Shown in pieces: positions 1 through 7,827 of a DNA stretch of 64,000 bases. A program made the position numbers and the translations under genes. The DNA is from an uncultured Hyphomonas sp. Lineage in GTDB: Bacteria > Pseudomonadota > Alphaproteobacteria > Caulobacterales > Hyphomonadaceae. The notes under the pieces were generated by a model. The model did not search any database, had not been told where the DNA came from, and worked only from the letters and a program-made list of their open reading frames with translations. Location of the stretch: positions 2,480,001 to 2,544,000 of the forward strand of contig NZ_OY787456.1 of the NCBI RefSeq assembly GCF_963678875.1. Direction: 5' to 3'. Positions within the stretch are counted from its first letter, which is position 1. Every line of letters begins with the position of its first letter.

Positions 1-1484
1 AAGCCAAGCGCCATCGCGGGTGCGATCAGCGCCGCATAGATCAAAGATCCGGTCATAGCGAGCGCAGCGGACGCAGCTAAAGGCCTGAACGTCTTGCCCT
101 CCGTTCCCTGCAACGAAAACAGGGGCAGGAACACGATGATGACGACCGCCACAGCGGAGATCAGCGGCGCAATCACTTCCGCACTGGCACGTGCGACCGT
201 CGACCGATCATCTTCTCCCGGCGCTCGTTGCCGAAAGCCTCTGTCGACATTTTCAGCAATGACAATCGCGCCATCCACCATCATGCCGATGGCGATAGCG
301 ATCCCACCAAGCGTCATAAGGTTCGCGCCGATCCCCAACACCTGCATGGCAATGAAAGCAAACCCGACAGAGAATGGAATCGATAGAACCACAACAATGC
401 TCGGGCGCCATCCGCCCAGGAACAGGAACACGATCACCGCTACCAGCAGCGCACCTTGCCAAAGGGCCGTGGTCACAGTCGCCGCCGCCTTTTCGACGAG
501 CGTTCCTTGGTCGTAGTATGGGATCGCTTTGACGCCATCAGGAAGGCTGGCATTGATTTGCGCAAACCGCGCCTTGGCGTTGCCGATGACGTCGGATGTA
601 TTCGAGCCGTAGAGTTTCAGGACGAGCCCGGCGACCGCTTCGCCTTCGCCGTTTGCTGTCGCGAGACCTTGTCGGACGCCGCCACCAATGTCCACTTGGC
701 CGAGGTCACCGATGCGGATGCTGCGGCCGTCGATGGTTCGGACAGGCACTTCGCGAAGATCTTCGATCGAGTGCACGAGGCCCACACCGCGTACGGTGTA
801 TTGCTCCGCGCCGATTTCGATGAATTGGGCTCCTGCCGTTTGGTTCGAAGCTTCCAGAGCATCGATCACATCGGCGACGCTTACCTCGTATGCTGTCAGC
901 TGGTCCGGATCGAGTTGGACCTGGTACTGCTTTTCGTAGCCGCCAAGCGAAAGAACTTCAGTCACACCCTCAACCGATTGCAGCGGATATTTGATCATCC
1001 AGTCTGCGATCTCGCGCAGCTCCACGAGCGAACGCGTGCCGGTTTCGTCGACCACCCGGTAGTACATGATGATACCGAGCCCGGTCGAGATGGGCCCCAT
1101 CTTCGGTGTACCGAAGCCATTCGGAATGGCGTCTCCCGCCTCGCCCAGGCGCTCTCCGACAACCTGCCGGGCAAAGTACACGTCGGCGCCGTCTTCAAAA
1201 TAGATATTGACGACAGACAAACCGAAGTTCGACGTTGACCGGATCTCCCGGACTTTGGGGAGACCTGACATCGCGATCTCGATCGGGTAGGTTACGTAGC
1301 GTTCGACTTCTTCAGGTGAGAGTCCCTCGGTTTCCGTGAACACCTGAACCAGTGACGGGGACGGATCCGGGAACGCATCAACGGGAAGATTGCGGAAGGC
1401 AAAAAGCCCACCGATGGAAAAGGCGATTGCGGCAATGGCGGCGAGCAAACGTCCGCCTGCAAGCCGATACATTAGGTCAAACAT
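1..1484 (-). CDS. Heavy-metal efflux RND pump, CusA/CzcA family (partial, C-terminus outside window)
   Basis: This is the inner-membrane proton-driven pump of a tripartite metal exporter. Translating the minus strand from the ATG at 1484 gives 494 codons without a stop, running off the window edge; a full pump is about 1,040 residues. TM1 covers about residues 12-30, followed by the first periplasmic porter domain. A helix bundle starts near residue 340. The TM4 motif GGIAIAIGMMVDGAIVIAEN (about 393-412) carries the membrane aspartate of the family. That form looks closer to CusA than to the DFG form of CzcA, so the metal is left open (Cu/Ag or Zn/Co/Cd). It is the third structural gene of the operon, 12 bp behind the fusion protein gene. 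Confidence 0.93.
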   Translation of the reverse strand, partial: MFDLMYRLAGGRLLAAIAAIAFSIGGLFAFRNLPVDAFPDPSPSLVQVFTETEGLSPEEVERYVTYPIEIAMSGLPKVREIRSTSNFGLSVVNIYFEDGADVYFARQVVGERLGEAGDAIPNGFGTPKMGPISTGLGIIMYYRVVDETGTRSLVELREIADWMIKYPLQSVEGVTEVLSLGGYEKQYQVQLDPDQLTAYEVSVADVIDALEASNQTAGAQFIEIGAEQYTVRGVGLVHSIEDLREVPVRTIDGRSIRIGDLGQVDIGGGVRQGLATANGEGEAVAGLVLKLYGSNTSDVIGNAKARFAQINASLPDGVKAIPYYDQGTLVEKAAATVTTALWQGALLVAVIVFLFLGGWRPSIVVVLSIPFSVGFAFIAMQVLGIGANLMTLGGIAIAIGMMVDGAIVIAENVDRGFRQRAPGEDDRSTVARASAEVIAPLISAVAVVIIVFLPLFSLQGTEGKTFRPLAASAALAMTGSLIYAALIAPAMALG

Positions 1485-1496
1485 GTTCGGCGTCTC

Positions 1497-2711
1497 CTAG
1501 TGGGCGTGGCCGTCGCCAAAGGCGTCTTTTTCGAGTTGGGCTTTGAGGGCGAACGCGCCTTCGGCGACAAAGAGTTGGCCGGCACTGAGGCCGGTGCGTA
1601 TTTCAATGAAGCCGTTTGCGCTTGTCCCCGTTTCGACCCGGCGAGATTCGAAACCGTCATCGGTGGGAACGAAGACGCACGATTGATCCTCTAAGGTCAC
1701 GACGGCGCCTGCAGGCACACGAAGGACCTGACGCATTTCACTGGTTTCAATCCGTGCGGTAACGAATTGTCCGGGTTTCAGAAGGCCCGATTCATTCGGA
1801 ATGACCGCACGAGCAGTCGCAGTGCGGGAGGTTTCGTCAAATATCGGCAGAACAGTTTCGATTCGGGCAACGGCAATTTGTTCGCCATTTCTGGAGAGCA
1901 GCGCAACATGCTGTCCAGCGGCGACGCGCACCAAGTCTTCCTTGTACACGGCAATGTCGACCCACAGGACACTGTCGTCGACAATGACAAATATCGCATT
2001 CCCGCTAGCTGATACAACCTCGCCGAGCGATGCGGTGCGCTGCACGACTGTGCCCGATATCGGCGCCGAGACATACGCCTTTGCCAGGGCGCCATCTTCG
2101 GCCTGGTCGAGCTTGTCCAGAGCGGCATGGGAGATGCCGATCGCATGCAGACGGTTTTCCGCTGCCCCGAGCGCAGCACTGGCTGTCGTAAATCTTGCCT
2201 GTGCTGCCTGCAGGTCTGCCTGAGAGGTGATCTTTTCTTCCCACAGCTGCTCCTCCCGTTGCAACTCGGCCGAAGCAAGCGCCTCTGCGCCAAGCGCATT
2301 CAGGTAGTCGGCCTTCATGCTCGCCAGCTCGCGGCTGGTTAATAGGGCCAGCGATTCGCCTGCATCAACCTTGTCGCCTTCGCCGGCGAAAAAGCGTGCG
2401 ACGATGCCATCCACATTGGGAGAAATGCGGGCAACGCGGTCTGCGTCGAACCGGATTTCTGCCGGCAAGTCAAGACCAACCGAAACCGAGCCTTGCTCTA
2501 CCTTCGACAGACGGATGCCGGCCGCGGCGGCTTCGTCCGCTTCAAGCTCAACATGCCCTTCGTCTTCATGACCATTTTCACCGGAATGATCGTCTTCGGT
2601 TACGCGTTCGGCGTCGACGTCGTGTCCGGTGGTTCGGCTTGCTTCGCTACAGCCTGCCAGGACGATCACGGCAGGCAACAGGAGCGCGGCATATCTCAGT
2701 GTCATTTTCAT
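1497..2711 (-). CDS. RND efflux periplasmic adaptor (membrane fusion lipoprotein), CzcB/CusB type
   Basis: Links the inner-membrane pump to the outer-membrane channel. The 404-residue product has a lipoprotein signal ending in VLAGC (Cys 21). An acidic, His-containing stretch follows (residues 28-60), then the lipoyl/barrel-sandwich halves, an alpha-hairpin and beta-barrel domains. The C-terminus is GDGHAH, a possible metal-binding tail. The ATG at 2711 overlaps the stop of the upstream channel gene by 4 bp and is preceded by GGAGAG, which supports this start and translational coupling. The His-rich ends suggest it samples metal in the periplasm, as known for CusB/CzcB relatives. Substrate metal cannot be read from the sequence. 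Confidence 0.93.
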   Translation of the reverse strand: MKMTLRYAALLLPAVIVLAGCSEASRTTGHDVDAERVTEDDHSGENGHEDEGHVELEADEAAAAGIRLSKVEQGSVSVGLDLPAEIRFDADRVARISPNVDGIVARFFAGEGDKVDAGESLALLTSRELASMKADYLNALGAEALASAELQREEQLWEEKITSQADLQAAQARFTTASAALGAAENRLHAIGISHAALDKLDQAEDGALAKAYVSAPISGTVVQRTASLGEVVSASGNAIFVIVDDSVLWVDIAVYKEDLVRVAAGQHVALLSRNGEQIAVARIETVLPIFDETSRTATARAVIPNESGLLKPGQFVTARIETSEMRQVLRVPAGAVVTLEDQSCVFVPTDDGFESRRVETGTSANGFIEIRTGLSAGQLFVAEGAFALKAQLEKDAFGDGHAH

Positions 2712-4003
2712 TGGATCTCTCCGTCGAATGGTGCGGCACCGATCAGGGCGCGCAACCGGAGTGTTTCTGTTTCAAGTGAAAGCCTGGCGCCGATAACCGC
2801 AGCGCGTGTCTCGATCAGACTCCGCCTTGCATCGAGCGTTGCGGTCAGGTCGAACTTGCCGACCCGGTACCCCTCCGCTGCGGCAGCAAAGGCCTGTTCT
2901 GCGTACGGCAGAGCTTCCTCTTCGAGCTTCTTGAGACGGACCGCATCTGTGCGTACCCGTGCGGCGAGACTCGCCTGTTCTGACCGTAAGCGATCTTCGA
3001 CTGCCCTAGCCGAAAGCTGCGCTCCGTTTGCCCGGAGGCTGGCGGCCCTTGCTGCATCCTTGTTCCGGTCAAACAACGGAAGTGAAATGCTGATCCCCGC
3101 GACTACGGCGGAGTCGCCTGTTTCTTCAAACTGACGAACACCTGCAGAGACGGTGATGTCCGGATAGGCGCCAGCCTTTGCCAATTCGGCGGAGGCCAAC
3201 CGCGCGCCAGCGCCGGCTTGGGCAACATCAAGTACCGGATGGGACAGATCTTCGCCTACAGGCGGGATGACCTCGCGTGTTCTCGAACGGCCGGACGTGC
3301 CGGGCAGTTCGAAGTCTACTTCCGGGCTGCCCCAGACTTTCGAGAGCGCAAGCGCCCGGGAGATTATCTCACCGCGCGCAGCTTCGGCGATGGCTGCCAG
3401 ACTGGCGGCCTCGGAACGCGCCCGGTTCAGTTCGGGAGGCGCCGCTGCTCCCGCGTCGACGCGAGACTGCACCACTCCGGCAAACTCTTCGGCCAATGCG
3501 GCGAATTCATTTGCAATGTCGGCAATATCGACGGCTGCCTCAAGCTGCAGAAACAACTCGCCCGCGAGCAGTTCGGTTTCGCGGCGCTGAACCCGGCATT
3601 CCGCACTTGCCAGTGCCGCTTCGGCCCGGCCAGCGCGTTCTGCCAGTTTGCGCTTGTCGCCGAGGCGGAGCGTCTGTTCCACGGATAGCGTGCTTTCTGC
3701 AGCACGGTATCCCGCGAGTAGCCCACTACCGGCGAAGTTCTCCATTTCCAGCGAAACAACCGGGTTCAGCGGCCTGGCGGCTTGGTCGGCATCCGCGCTG
3801 GTGGCACGGGCTTCGAGAGCGGAGATCAGGACTTCCGGAGCCAGCGTGCCCGCGCGCCTGATAGCGCTTTCAAGTGAAAGTGGCCCTGACGGGTAGACCG
3901 GCGTTGCAACGGCCTGGACCGCCGAACACCCATCGGCATAGGCTGGCGCTGCCACGACAGGCAGGACCAACGCGGCGAGTGCGCCGCGAGTAAATCGTTT
4001 CAT
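2708..4003 (-). CDS. Outer-membrane efflux factor, TolC/CzcC family
   Basis: Forms the outer-membrane and periplasmic tunnel of the metal exporter. The 431-residue protein has a Sec signal peptide (cleavage near APAYA-DG, about residue 23). It then has the two long alternating helical repeats of the OEP family, rich in Ala/Glu/Arg coiled-coil heptads (for example around 130-230 and 330-420). It follows the small secreted-protein gene by 71 bp and overlaps the adaptor gene by 4 bp. Gene order channel-adaptor-pump is the usual czcCBA order. Confidence 0.93.
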   Translation of the reverse strand: MKRFTRGALAALVLPVVAAPAYADGCSAVQAVATPVYPSGPLSLESAIRRAGTLAPEVLISALEARATSADADQAARPLNPVVSLEMENFAGSGLLAGYRAAESTLSVEQTLRLGDKRKLAERAGRAEAALASAECRVQRRETELLAGELFLQLEAAVDIADIANEFAALAEEFAGVVQSRVDAGAAAPPELNRARSEAASLAAIAEAARGEIISRALALSKVWGSPEVDFELPGTSGRSRTREVIPPVGEDLSHPVLDVAQAGAGARLASAELAKAGAYPDITVSAGVRQFEETGDSAVVAGISISLPLFDRNKDAARAASLRANGAQLSARAVEDRLRSEQASLAARVRTDAVRLKKLEEEALPYAEQAFAAAAEGYRVGKFDLTATLDARRSLIETRAAVIGARLSLETETLRLRALIGAAPFDGEIQ

Positions 4004-4074
4004 TTTGTGTGTATTCCTCGACTAGGTAAATCGACCGCACGGCCAAAACCGTGCTCCTTCCAAAGAAGTCGTTC

Positions 4075-4431
4075 CTAGGTTCGAGGGGGGCGGTACGGCC
4101 CGTCAGTGTCCGAAGGTTTGGCCCGGTCTTCCGAACAGGGGCGCAACCGTATTTCCGGTGCTGGCCGCATGATCGTCACCTCACTCCGGATATCCAGAAG
4201 GGGCACGTGGCAGCTGCCACAATGATGTACATGGTCTAGAATTTGTTCGGACGCGGGGCGTTCAGGCGTGTCACTGACGGCGTTGGTAAGTTCCGCGGAA
4301 ATAACGTGACGATCAGAAATGTAGTCGTTCATTTCCGCAGCTTCAGCCAGCGGCGTTGCCGCAAATGCAAGTGCAAACACCGCAAGCAGCGTGACTTGGA
4401 TTCGTTTTAGGACACCGTACGGAACCATCAT
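4075..4431 (-). CDS. Small secreted protein heading the metal-efflux operon
   Basis: A 118-residue protein with a signal peptide (LLAVFALAFAATPLAEA, about residues 14-30). The mature part is short and has a HVHHCGSCH motif near residue 69-77, a plausible metal ligand cluster, and a C-terminus ending YRPPRT. Small secreted proteins with a CGSCH-like motif and an RPPR tail are commonly found as the first gene of alphaproteobacterial czc operons; I know no proven function. A GAGGGG stretch lies directly against the tandem ATG codons (4431 and 4428), so either may be used. A periplasmic metal-binding or sensing accessory role is inferred from position and motif. Confidence 0.75.
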   Translation of the reverse strand: MMVPYGVLKRIQVTLLAVFALAFAATPLAEAAEMNDYISDRHVISAELTNAVSDTPERPASEQILDHVHHCGSCHVPLLDIRSEVTIMRPAPEIRLRPCSEDRAKPSDTDGPYRPPRT

Positions 4432-4888
4432 CCCCTCATATATGCAGGATATAAACGGTCAACAAGAAGTCTGCTTGCCTGACCTTCGAATGTCGTCCCT
4501 GCTTGTGCACCTTGGCGCCTTCGTTCCGATTTCAAGGATAGGCAAAGCAATTGGCGGTTTGGGCAGAGGGGGAAGCTTTTTCAGAGGAATGAGTTCCGGT
4601 TACCTCTTCCCGCCTTCTCGCCCTAAATTCGGCCGAACAATCTCAACGCAACTTCATTACGGAAGCGACGGTACTTTTCTCTGTTTGGCAGAATGGCTGG
4701 CGGTAGTGTCAGACCAATTCGAACCTGTCTCTGTAATTAAACGGACGAACCGGGTCTTCCTGGCAACCATCTGGTGAGGATCAGGACAACAACTCAGGCT
4801 ATCTTGTGGCAATACATTGTTCTTGTTTTGTTCTTTTTGTGCGCTATGGTGAAACTAATTTGCCACACAAACACAGACTGCCTTCAAA
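4432..4888. other. Intergenic region holding an IS6 end remnant and a promoter-like sequence
   Basis: No gene is supported here. The right half contains a solo IS6-type end at 4702-4718, annotated separately. A sigma70-like pair, TTGTTT (4823-4828) and TATGGT (4845-4850) with a 16-bp spacer, sits about 40 bp before the phosphoesterase start. The left half must also carry the promoter of the metal-efflux operon, but I could not pick convincing boxes for it. Confidence 0.4.
4664..4760. repeat. Solo IS6-family end remnant with flanking homology
   Basis: GGTAGTGTCAGACCAAT at 4702-4718 matches the left inverted repeat of the three IS6 elements in this window. The following bases (TTCGAACCTGTCTCTGTAAT) also match the inside of their left ends. 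No transposase sequence follows. The 35-40 bp before the repeat (CGGAAGCGACGGTAC and onward) also match the sequence outside the left end of the intact copy at 25409, so the similarity extends beyond the presumed element boundary. It is probably a scar of deletion or recombination between copies. Confidence 0.6.
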
Positions 4889-5473
4889 ATGAGTACCCGA
4901 CATTCTTCCGAGTTCCGACGTCCACAACATAGCTTGTTCTTTGCGGTGATGGTTCCGACCACAGCTGTCGGCGCAATCTCGCATGAATTCAACCATCTCC
5001 AGACACAATATCCAATCCTCAAGAAACGAATTCCCGATGACCGTCTGCACCTGACCTTGCTAAACGTGTTTGCTGCGGATCACCTGCCAAATGAAATTGT
5101 GCAAATGTCTCTAGCCGTCGGCAATGCAATTCGCTTCGTGGAGTACTGTCTGAGACTAGATAGAGTTCTTTCATATCGAAATCGTCAGGCAGAACAGCCC
5201 TGTGTGCTGACAGCTGACGCAGTCTCTTCGCAAACGTCCAACAAGCTTGCGAACCAGATCCGCCGGATATTTGAAGTTCTGTCAGGGCACTCCATGCGCC
5301 GGAACAGACCGATCAATCCGCATGTGACACTCGTCTGGGATAAGTGCTCAATACCAAGCCAGTTTATCCAACCAATAGAGCTGCCCGTTCGAGAAGTTAC
5401 GCTCATACATTCCCACGTCGGCAAATCCAGATACGAGATATTGGGGCGTTGGGACCTCGTTCCGCGTCAATAA
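4889..5473 (+). CDS. 2H phosphoesterase, 2'-5' RNA ligase/RNA 2',3'-cyclic phosphodiesterase family
   Basis: A 194-residue cytosolic protein carrying the two HxTL signatures of the 2H superfamily: HLTL at residues 54-57 and HVTL at 145-148. The spacing and length match LigT/ThpR-type enzymes, which hydrolyse 2',3'-cyclic phosphates on RNA or, in some members, join or cut 2'-5' linkages. The LFFAV strand near residues 16-20 is also typical. The gene stands alone between two IS6 remnants (4702 and 5647), so it may have arrived with them. It has no functional link to the neighbouring metal or catabolic genes. Substrate is unknown. Confidence 0.8.
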   Translation: MSTRHSSEFRRPQHSLFFAVMVPTTAVGAISHEFNHLQTQYPILKKRIPDDRLHLTLLNVFAADHLPNEIVQMSLAVGNAIRFVEYCLRLDRVLSYRNRQAEQPCVLTADAVSSQTSNKLANQIRRIFEVLSGHSMRRNRPINPHVTLVWDKCSIPSQFIQPIELPVREVTLIHSHVGKSRYEILGRWDLVPRQ

Positions 5474-5646
5474 GAAGGAATAGTGCTCCTGGATTGGTCT
5501 TCGCCCGACAGATTGCATGGAGCGCCCCCAAGACTCAGAATGAACAGGTTAGCCCTGAAGACCTATATCCCTGATTATGGGGCATCGATCTGCGCGTGCG
5601 GTAAGCGACACTTACCAAACCCGCAGAAGCATTCCGCAGTTTGGTC
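5474..5646. other. Short spacer between the phosphoesterase gene and IS6 copy 1
   Basis: No supported gene. Short open frames here lack convincing ribosome sites and recognisable domains. Confidence 0.4.
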
Positions 5647-6076
5647 GGTGCTGTCAGACAAACTCGAACCAGTCTCCGTAATTCGCGGACCAGCAGGTCC
5701 TAAGCGGCGAGAAGGTCGCGCCACTCACGAAGCGCAGCGTCTCGATTCTGTTTAAATCGTTTTCGAGAGTTGACATGCCTCTCGACATTAAAGTGATTGT
5801 GTACTGACGAATGGATTGCGGCGAATTTCTGCAAACTTCGCATGCGCCGGAACCACGACATATGGATTGCCATACCGTTTCGTGGCAGATGTCGATGCCA
5901 CGTTCGTGAAGCAGGTCTTCGACGTTCCGAAGTGAAAGCGGAAAACGGACGTACATCATGACCGCGAGTTGGATAATCTCAGGCGACGTTTTGAAATAGC
6001 GGAATGGGTACTGGCTCATTTCTGGAGCCTAAGCTCCGGAATGCGCTGTCTCAAGGTCAGTTAACCTGACAATGCC
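5647..6076 (-). mobile_element. IS6-family element, copy 1 (internally deleted)
   Basis: The left end is GGTGCTGTCAGACAAAC (5647-5663). The right end is GTTAACCTGACAATGCC (6060-6076), whose complement starts GGCATTGTCAGGTTAAC. The element is 430 bp against about 815 bp for the other two copies, so about 385 bp have been lost. No matching 8-bp target duplication is visible at the flanks (GTTTGGTC left, CGTTGGAA right). Confidence 0.8.
5654..6019 (-). pseudogene. IS6-family transposase remnant lacking the DDE core
   Basis: The first ~47 codons (starting MSQYPFRYFKTSPEIIQL) match the transposases of the other copies up to the ICHETV segment. The sequence then jumps, in another reading frame, to the C-terminal segment (RRMRSLQKFA... 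through EWRDLLAA in the alternate frame). All three catalytic acidic residues are in the deleted part. The 121-codon open frame is therefore a fusion product of the deletion and cannot be an active transposase. The ends are intact, so it might still be moved by transposase from another copy. Confidence 0.85.
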
Positions 6077-6302
6077 CGTTGGAAAGATTTTCGACACGAC
6101 AGGTCGCACCAAAACGGCAGAACGAAGTCCAGCAACGCGTGAAGGCGCGGCTGTGGTTCACTCCCAGAAACGAAGCGGTCTTCCCATTGCCTAATCACTT
6201 CATGACCGACATCTGTCTCTCACTCTTCGAACAGATCTTCGAAACTGCGCAAAGGTCGCGGCAACTGGTTGACGGAACCTGAACCGCCTTGCGCCTTTTT
6301 GG

Positions 6303-6321
6303 TTAGCCTGCTAATTATTTG
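6303..6321 (+). promoter_or_regulatory. Island operator site 1
   Basis: TTAGCCTGCTAA followed directly by TTATTTG. The dyad TTAG-N4-CTAA plus the same 7-bp tail recurs through the island. It lies about 50 bp before the GTG start of the serine hydrolase gene. A MarR-type operator is inferred. Confidence 0.7.
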
Positions 6322-6371
6322 CGGGTCACCGACAACAACCTGTCGGAATGAACCCATGGGGAGAATTTGAC

Positions 6372-7667
6372 GTGACAGAGTCCAGCATCACTCGTCGATC
6401 CCTTGCCGGTCTTACCGGGCTGGTCTGTTGCGCCATCGCGGCAGCATGCCAGACCACCGCGTCCACTCCCGGAATTACGCAACAGGAGACCGTCTTGGAC
6501 GAGACGCAGCTGTCGAAAATTTCAGATCACTTTCAGGCGAAGACGGCCACTGGTTCTCGCGCGGGATATGTTATGATGATCCGGGACGGCACTGGCTCGG
6601 AGTACGTCCGCGCCTTTGGCTATCGGGATCTCGCCAGTCAGGCCCCGATGATGCTCGATACGGAGTTCCGCATCGCCAGCCTGACCAAGCCGCTCGTTTC
6701 CGCCGCGATCATGCGCCTGGTGGACCAGGGCGAGCTGCGGCTGACAGATCCAGTTGTGCGCTACCTACCCGAATTCGCCGACATGCGAGTCGGCGTTTCG
6801 CTGGACGAAAGCGGGAACCTCGAGACCGTCCCAGCGAAGCGTTTCATCACAATCCATGACCTCTTATCCCATACGGCCGGTCTTGGCGCGGGCGGGCAGC
6901 CGGAATATCCGGCCAACACTGTCTATGCCGCGCGCTACGGAGAATTCTTTGAACAAAACTCCGTCGCCGAAACCAGCGTATGGATCGCTAGCCTTCCGCT
7001 GGTCTTCCAGCCCGGCGAGCAGTGGGGATACAGCTTCAGCGTGGATGTTCTGGCCCGTATTATCGAAATAAAAACAGGACATTCGATAGAAGACGCCTTG
7101 GCTGAACTGGTCCTGTCTCCTCTCGGCATGGACCATACCTACTACAATATGGCGGGCGTCGATCGCTCTGGCGTTGCGACGCTTTATATAACCGGAGACG
7201 ACGGCAATCTTGTCCCGTTCGAGGGCGTGCCGATCGATACAATCCGCTACCCGATGTCAGGAGGCGGGCTGATCTCCACTGCCGGCGATTACATGAAGTT
7301 CCTGGAAATGATGCGTCGGCGCGGCGAACTGAACGGGCAGCAATTCCTGTCCCAAGCCTCGGTCGAGGCAATGACCCGGAACGTCCTGCCGGAAGCGATC
7401 CGACCGATCCGGCTGGAGATGAACATGATGGGGGCTGGCTTTGGCCTCGGATTCGGTGTGATAACGGAGGAAACCGGTGCGCGATCCCTGCTGGCACCGG
7501 GGGATTTCTTCTGGGCCGGAGCAACCGACACGTTCGCCTTTGTCAGCCCAAGCCGGGATATCTCTGCAGTGATCCTTTGCCAGTATTGGCCAACGCCTCA
7601 AACTCGCGAATGGGACACGCCCTATGACTTTGTCGACATGGTGAGCGCGGCGGTCGTCGACCGTTAG
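6372..7667 (+). CDS. Secreted serine hydrolase, class C beta-lactamase/esterase family
   Basis: A 431-residue lipoprotein-like hydrolase of the beta-lactamase/EstB/D-aminopeptidase group. The signal region contains two arginines (TRRSLAGL) and ends at a Cys in AAACQTT, so a Tat-type or Sec lipoprotein signal is likely. The nucleophile motif SLTK (SxxK, Ser about 103) is followed by a Tyr motif in GYSFSVD. I chose GTG 6372 over the upstream ATG 6348 because GGGGAGA lies 8 bp before it and the upstream ATG has none. Such enzymes mostly cleave esters rather than beta-lactams. With operator site 1 upstream and a TonB receptor downstream, an esterase step in uptake is inferred. Confidence 0.85.
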   Translation: MTESSITRRSLAGLTGLVCCAIAAACQTTASTPGITQQETVLDETQLSKISDHFQAKTATGSRAGYVMMIRDGTGSEYVRAFGYRDLASQAPMMLDTEFRIASLTKPLVSAAIMRLVDQGELRLTDPVVRYLPEFADMRVGVSLDESGNLETVPAKRFITIHDLLSHTAGLGAGGQPEYPANTVYAARYGEFFEQNSVAETSVWIASLPLVFQPGEQWGYSFSVDVLARIIEIKTGHSIEDALAELVLSPLGMDHTYYNMAGVDRSGVATLYITGDDGNLVPFEGVPIDTIRYPMSGGGLISTAGDYMKFLEMMRRRGELNGQQFLSQASVEAMTRNVLPEAIRPIRLEMNMMGAGFGLGFGVITEETGARSLLAPGDFFWAGATDTFAFVSPSRDISAVILCQYWPTPQTREWDTPYDFVDMVSAAVVDR

Positions 7668-7778
7668 GCATTTCCCAACCTTTGGCCCACCCGTCTCACG
7701 CGGGCACCCGGGCGACCCTCAGAAAATCCCATGGTTCATGACCCAAACATCAATTTTCGTCGATTGACATAATAATAG

Positions 7779-7797
7779 TTCGGTCCCAAATTATTTG
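7779..7797 (+). promoter_or_regulatory. Island operator site 2 overlapping the TonB receptor promoter
   Basis: TTCGGTCCCAAA followed by TTATTTG, a weaker dyad that keeps the outer TT/AA, inner G/C and the exact tail. A TTGACA box at 7764-7769 lies just upstream, so a bound repressor would sit between -35 and start site. The receptor ATG is 31 bp downstream. Confidence 0.6.
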
Positions 7798-7827
7798 GAC
7801 TATAGTATATTGGGAGGAAGTACAACT

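Noticed and set aside
456..1238. 260-codon plus-strand open frame
   Set aside because: Lies antisense to the RND pump gene, whose minus-strand translation has clear family motifs throughout.
2493..3134. 213-codon plus-strand open frame
   Set aside because: Shadow of the adaptor and channel genes; no domain.
5639..6084. Target-site duplication around IS6 copies
   Set aside because: The 8-bp flanks of all three copies were compared and none match.
6079..6282. 67-codon plus-strand open frame after IS6 copy 1
   Set aside because: No ribosome site and no recognisable family; starts at the IS border.
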